From an uncultured Chlorobiaceae bacterium (GTDB taxonomy: Bacteria > Bacteroidota > Chlorobiia > Chlorobiales > Chlorobiaceae), in contig CAIPMW010000044.1 of NCBI GenBank assembly GCA_903866255.1, positions 1 to 41,222 on the forward strand: DNA of 41,222 bases. The letters run 5' to 3'. Within the stretch, counting starts at the first letter, position 1. Every line of letters starts with the position of its first letter. The position numbers and the translations under genes are program-made. Of the stretch, positions 39,974 through 41,222 are shown one piece after another. A model generated the notes under the pieces. The model made no database searches and was not told the origin of the DNA. It saw only the letters and a program-made list of their open reading frames with translations.

Positions 39974-40372
39974 GTGCGACGTGAAGTCGTGTAGGTGAAT
40001 TGTTCTTTGCAGAACCAACTGTGCCGTCAGTTGGCCCCACCGACACATGCAGGAGGAGTAATCAACCTGTGTGAAGCTGTCGGGAAACGTACCCGCAGGA
40101 AACTGTAGGCGAACCCGTGAGGGAATGCTGAATCTGCCAGTAGCAGGCGGAGAGGGTCAAGGGGCAGAGTGAGATGGCTAACGTAAGTGAATCATCAATA
40201 AACATCGTGACTACAAACAAGCGCAAGCTACTGTTACGCTTGAACCAAAATGGTAAGCGGGTAGGTAAAACTTATCTGTTTCGAGTTTACACGGCCCAAC
40301 AACCCCCGCCGGTGAAAAGATGGAGCCTGACTCATTCGTATATTCATTACACGGAACACGGTAAGCCCACAG
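39974..40372 (+). mobile_element. 5' fragment of a bacterial group II intron
   Basis: The sequence opens with GTGCGAC, the group II 5' splice-site consensus, followed at once by the small hairpin GCGAC/GTCGT. It then shows text I associate with domain I of bacterial introns: GTTGGCCCCACCGACACATG, GAAGCTGTCGGGAAACG, CCCGTGAGGGAATG and CTAACGTAAGTG, and, near the break, GGAACACGGTAAGCCC. It stops about 40372 where transposase sequence begins. No reverse transcriptase (LtrA), domain V or 3' end is present, so it cannot splice or move. The identification is by pattern memory. Confidence 0.7.
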
Positions 40373-40778
40373 ATGTTCTCATTTTCTGGCGTAGAGCGCT
40401 GATCAGGATTAGAGCGCTGAACTGGATGAAGAGTCTTCCGTCGACAGTCGCCGACTGGTGCATCCTTAGACGATTCATGTCTAAGGAGTTTTTCAGGTCG
40501 TCGAAGCACATCTCCACCGCATCCTTGTCTCGATAAACCTTCATTGCCTCTACTGGATCCTTGATTCCATTGGAAAGAAGTCCTTGGAATCCTGCATACC
40601 GGCTAATGTATTGGCTTATGGCTTCGGTGTTATAAGAGACCTGCATACCGCGCTTGGGAATTTTCTTCTGGATAAAGAAATTGTCATAGGCTTTCTGGTG
40701 CGCTTTCACTGGCTTGCCTGACTCAAGTTCTTGTTTGTAATCAAGCAGTTCCCCATTAAACCGAAGTTCCCCGGCCAA
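40347..40778 (-). pseudogene. C-terminal fragment of an IS1634-like (IS4 superfamily) transposase
   Basis: An open frame of 143 codons that begins abruptly (MAGELRFNGELLDYKQEL) and carries the end of a DDE transposase: YRDKDAVEMCFDDLK fits the Y-(2)-R/K-(3)-E-(6)-K signature containing the third catalytic acidic residue, followed by NRLRMHQSATVDGRLFIQF. The N-terminal two thirds, with the first two catalytic aspartates, are missing, and the last dozen codons appear to be intron sequence read through. It is a broken remnant facing away from the transposase at the window edge. Confidence 0.8.
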
Positions 40779-40866
40779 AATGCATATAACCTATTGATTC
40801 CTAATGAATTATAGGCTTTTTACGTGTTTTATACCCATGTAAATTACATCAAAGTATTTGTTTTAT

Positions 40867-40894
40867 ATGGAATTAATAAATACATTAATTCCAT
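40867..40894 (+). promoter_or_regulatory. Hairpin over the transposase start codon
   Basis: ATGGAATTAAT (40867-40877) and ATTAATTCCAT (40884-40894) form a perfect 11-base-pair inverted repeat with a 6-base loop. The second arm contains the first two bases of the transposase ATG (40893). In an mRNA started upstream this stem would hide the start codon. Confidence 0.65.
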
Positions 40895-41222
40895 GCACAT
40901 AGATACTGTTCCAAACAGAAACTCTCGTCCCGCCATCTTGCTCCGCGAGTCTTGGCGTGAAAACAACAAAGTCATGAAACGCACCTTGGCTAACATCTCG
41001 GACTGGCCTCCGGAAAAAGTAGCTGCGTTATGACGGGTTTTGAAGAATGAGCCGCTGGTCTCTCCAAGTGAGGTCTTCACCATTGAGCGCTCATTGCCTC
41101 ATGGCCACGTCGAAGCTATTCTTGAGATGATTCGTCATATCGGTCTTGACAAAATGATCGCTGCCCGACGCACTCGTGAGCGTGATCTTGTTTTGGCAAT
41201 GGTCGTCGAACGTCTGATTGCA
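40893..41222 (+). pseudogene. IS1634-like transposase, N-terminal part with in-frame stop, running off the window
   Basis: The frame starts MHIDTVPNRNSRPAILL and continues RESWRENNKVMKRTLANISDWPP, the typical opening of IS1634-family transposases. A TGA at 41031-41033 interrupts it. The same frame then goes on without a gap (RVLKNEPLVSPSEVFTIERS, LPHGHVEAILEMIRHIGLD and ERDLVLAMVVERL) to the window edge. The stop most simply reflects a CGA (Arg) to TGA change. As it stands the element is probably inactive unless the stop is read through. The remainder lies outside the window. Confidence 0.8.

Noticed and set aside
40347-41222. One intact insertion sequence at the right end
   Set aside because: The two transposase pieces lie on opposite strands and are the C-terminal and N-terminal parts of different or rearranged copies; no matching terminal inverted repeats were found.

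Overview
The window reads as chromosome from a green sulfur bacterium (Chlorobiaceae; Chlorobium/Pelodictyon type). I infer this from gene content and protein style: a plant/cyanobacterial-type carotenoid desaturase, a complete propionyl-CoA to succinyl-CoA gene set (useful beside a reductive TCA cycle), hrcA-grpE-dnaJ without dnaK alongside, a short malic enzyme, and moderate GC with few strong Shine-Dalgarno sequences. No database search was possible, so family names rest on recognised motifs.

Layout. 1-780 holds a decayed nuclease-helicase, followed by a small aspartic protease and a secreted DUF4412-type protein (all minus). 2318-6239 is a plus-strand block: prmC, hrcA, grpE, dnaJ. It ends in a terminator facing the minus-strand malic enzyme. 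7517-9777 contains a REP-like repeat, a flavodoxin-like protein and GAPDH. mpl (peptidoglycan recycling) follows, and its last codons lie inside another copy of that repeat. On the plus strand come a DegT aminotransferase, a GT4 glycosyltransferase, a slipin and a universal stress protein.

15381-24001 (minus) is the metabolic centre: prpE, methylmalonyl-CoA epimerase, a carboxyltransferase with its two halves fused in alpha-beta order, a methylmalonyl-CoA mutase in which a shortened small subunit is fused to the large subunit, and the chaperone meaB. The genes overlap by ATGA or lie close together. They encode propionate activation, carboxylation, epimerisation and rearrangement; biotin carboxylase and biotin carrier must come from elsewhere.

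24167-28503 has ksgA, an unaccompanied transketolase C-terminal half, ybaB, recR and the carotenoid desaturase, followed by tRNA-Arg(CCG), tRNA-Pro(CGG) and a terminator. 28765-32201 (minus) is tgt-rimO-CMD protein; the Tgt has lost three of its four zinc ligands. On the plus strand follow a small unknown gene, a chlorophyll b reductase (NOL/NYC1)-like SDR whose catalytic tyrosine is histidine, a second atypical SDR, and a GC-rich patatin phospholipase. 35796-39621 (minus) is a ClC protein, an NhaD-like antiporter and an unknown protein.

The right end, from 39974, is a mobile-DNA scrap heap: the 5' part of a group II intron, the C-terminal piece of an IS1634-like transposase, and the start of a second IS1634-like transposase that carries an in-frame stop and has a perfect hairpin over its start codon. 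I saw no CRISPR array, rRNA, prophage or defence island. The most unusual items are the two gene fusions in the propionate operon, the His-for-Tyr NOL-like reductase, the zinc-less Tgt and the repeat that ends mpl.
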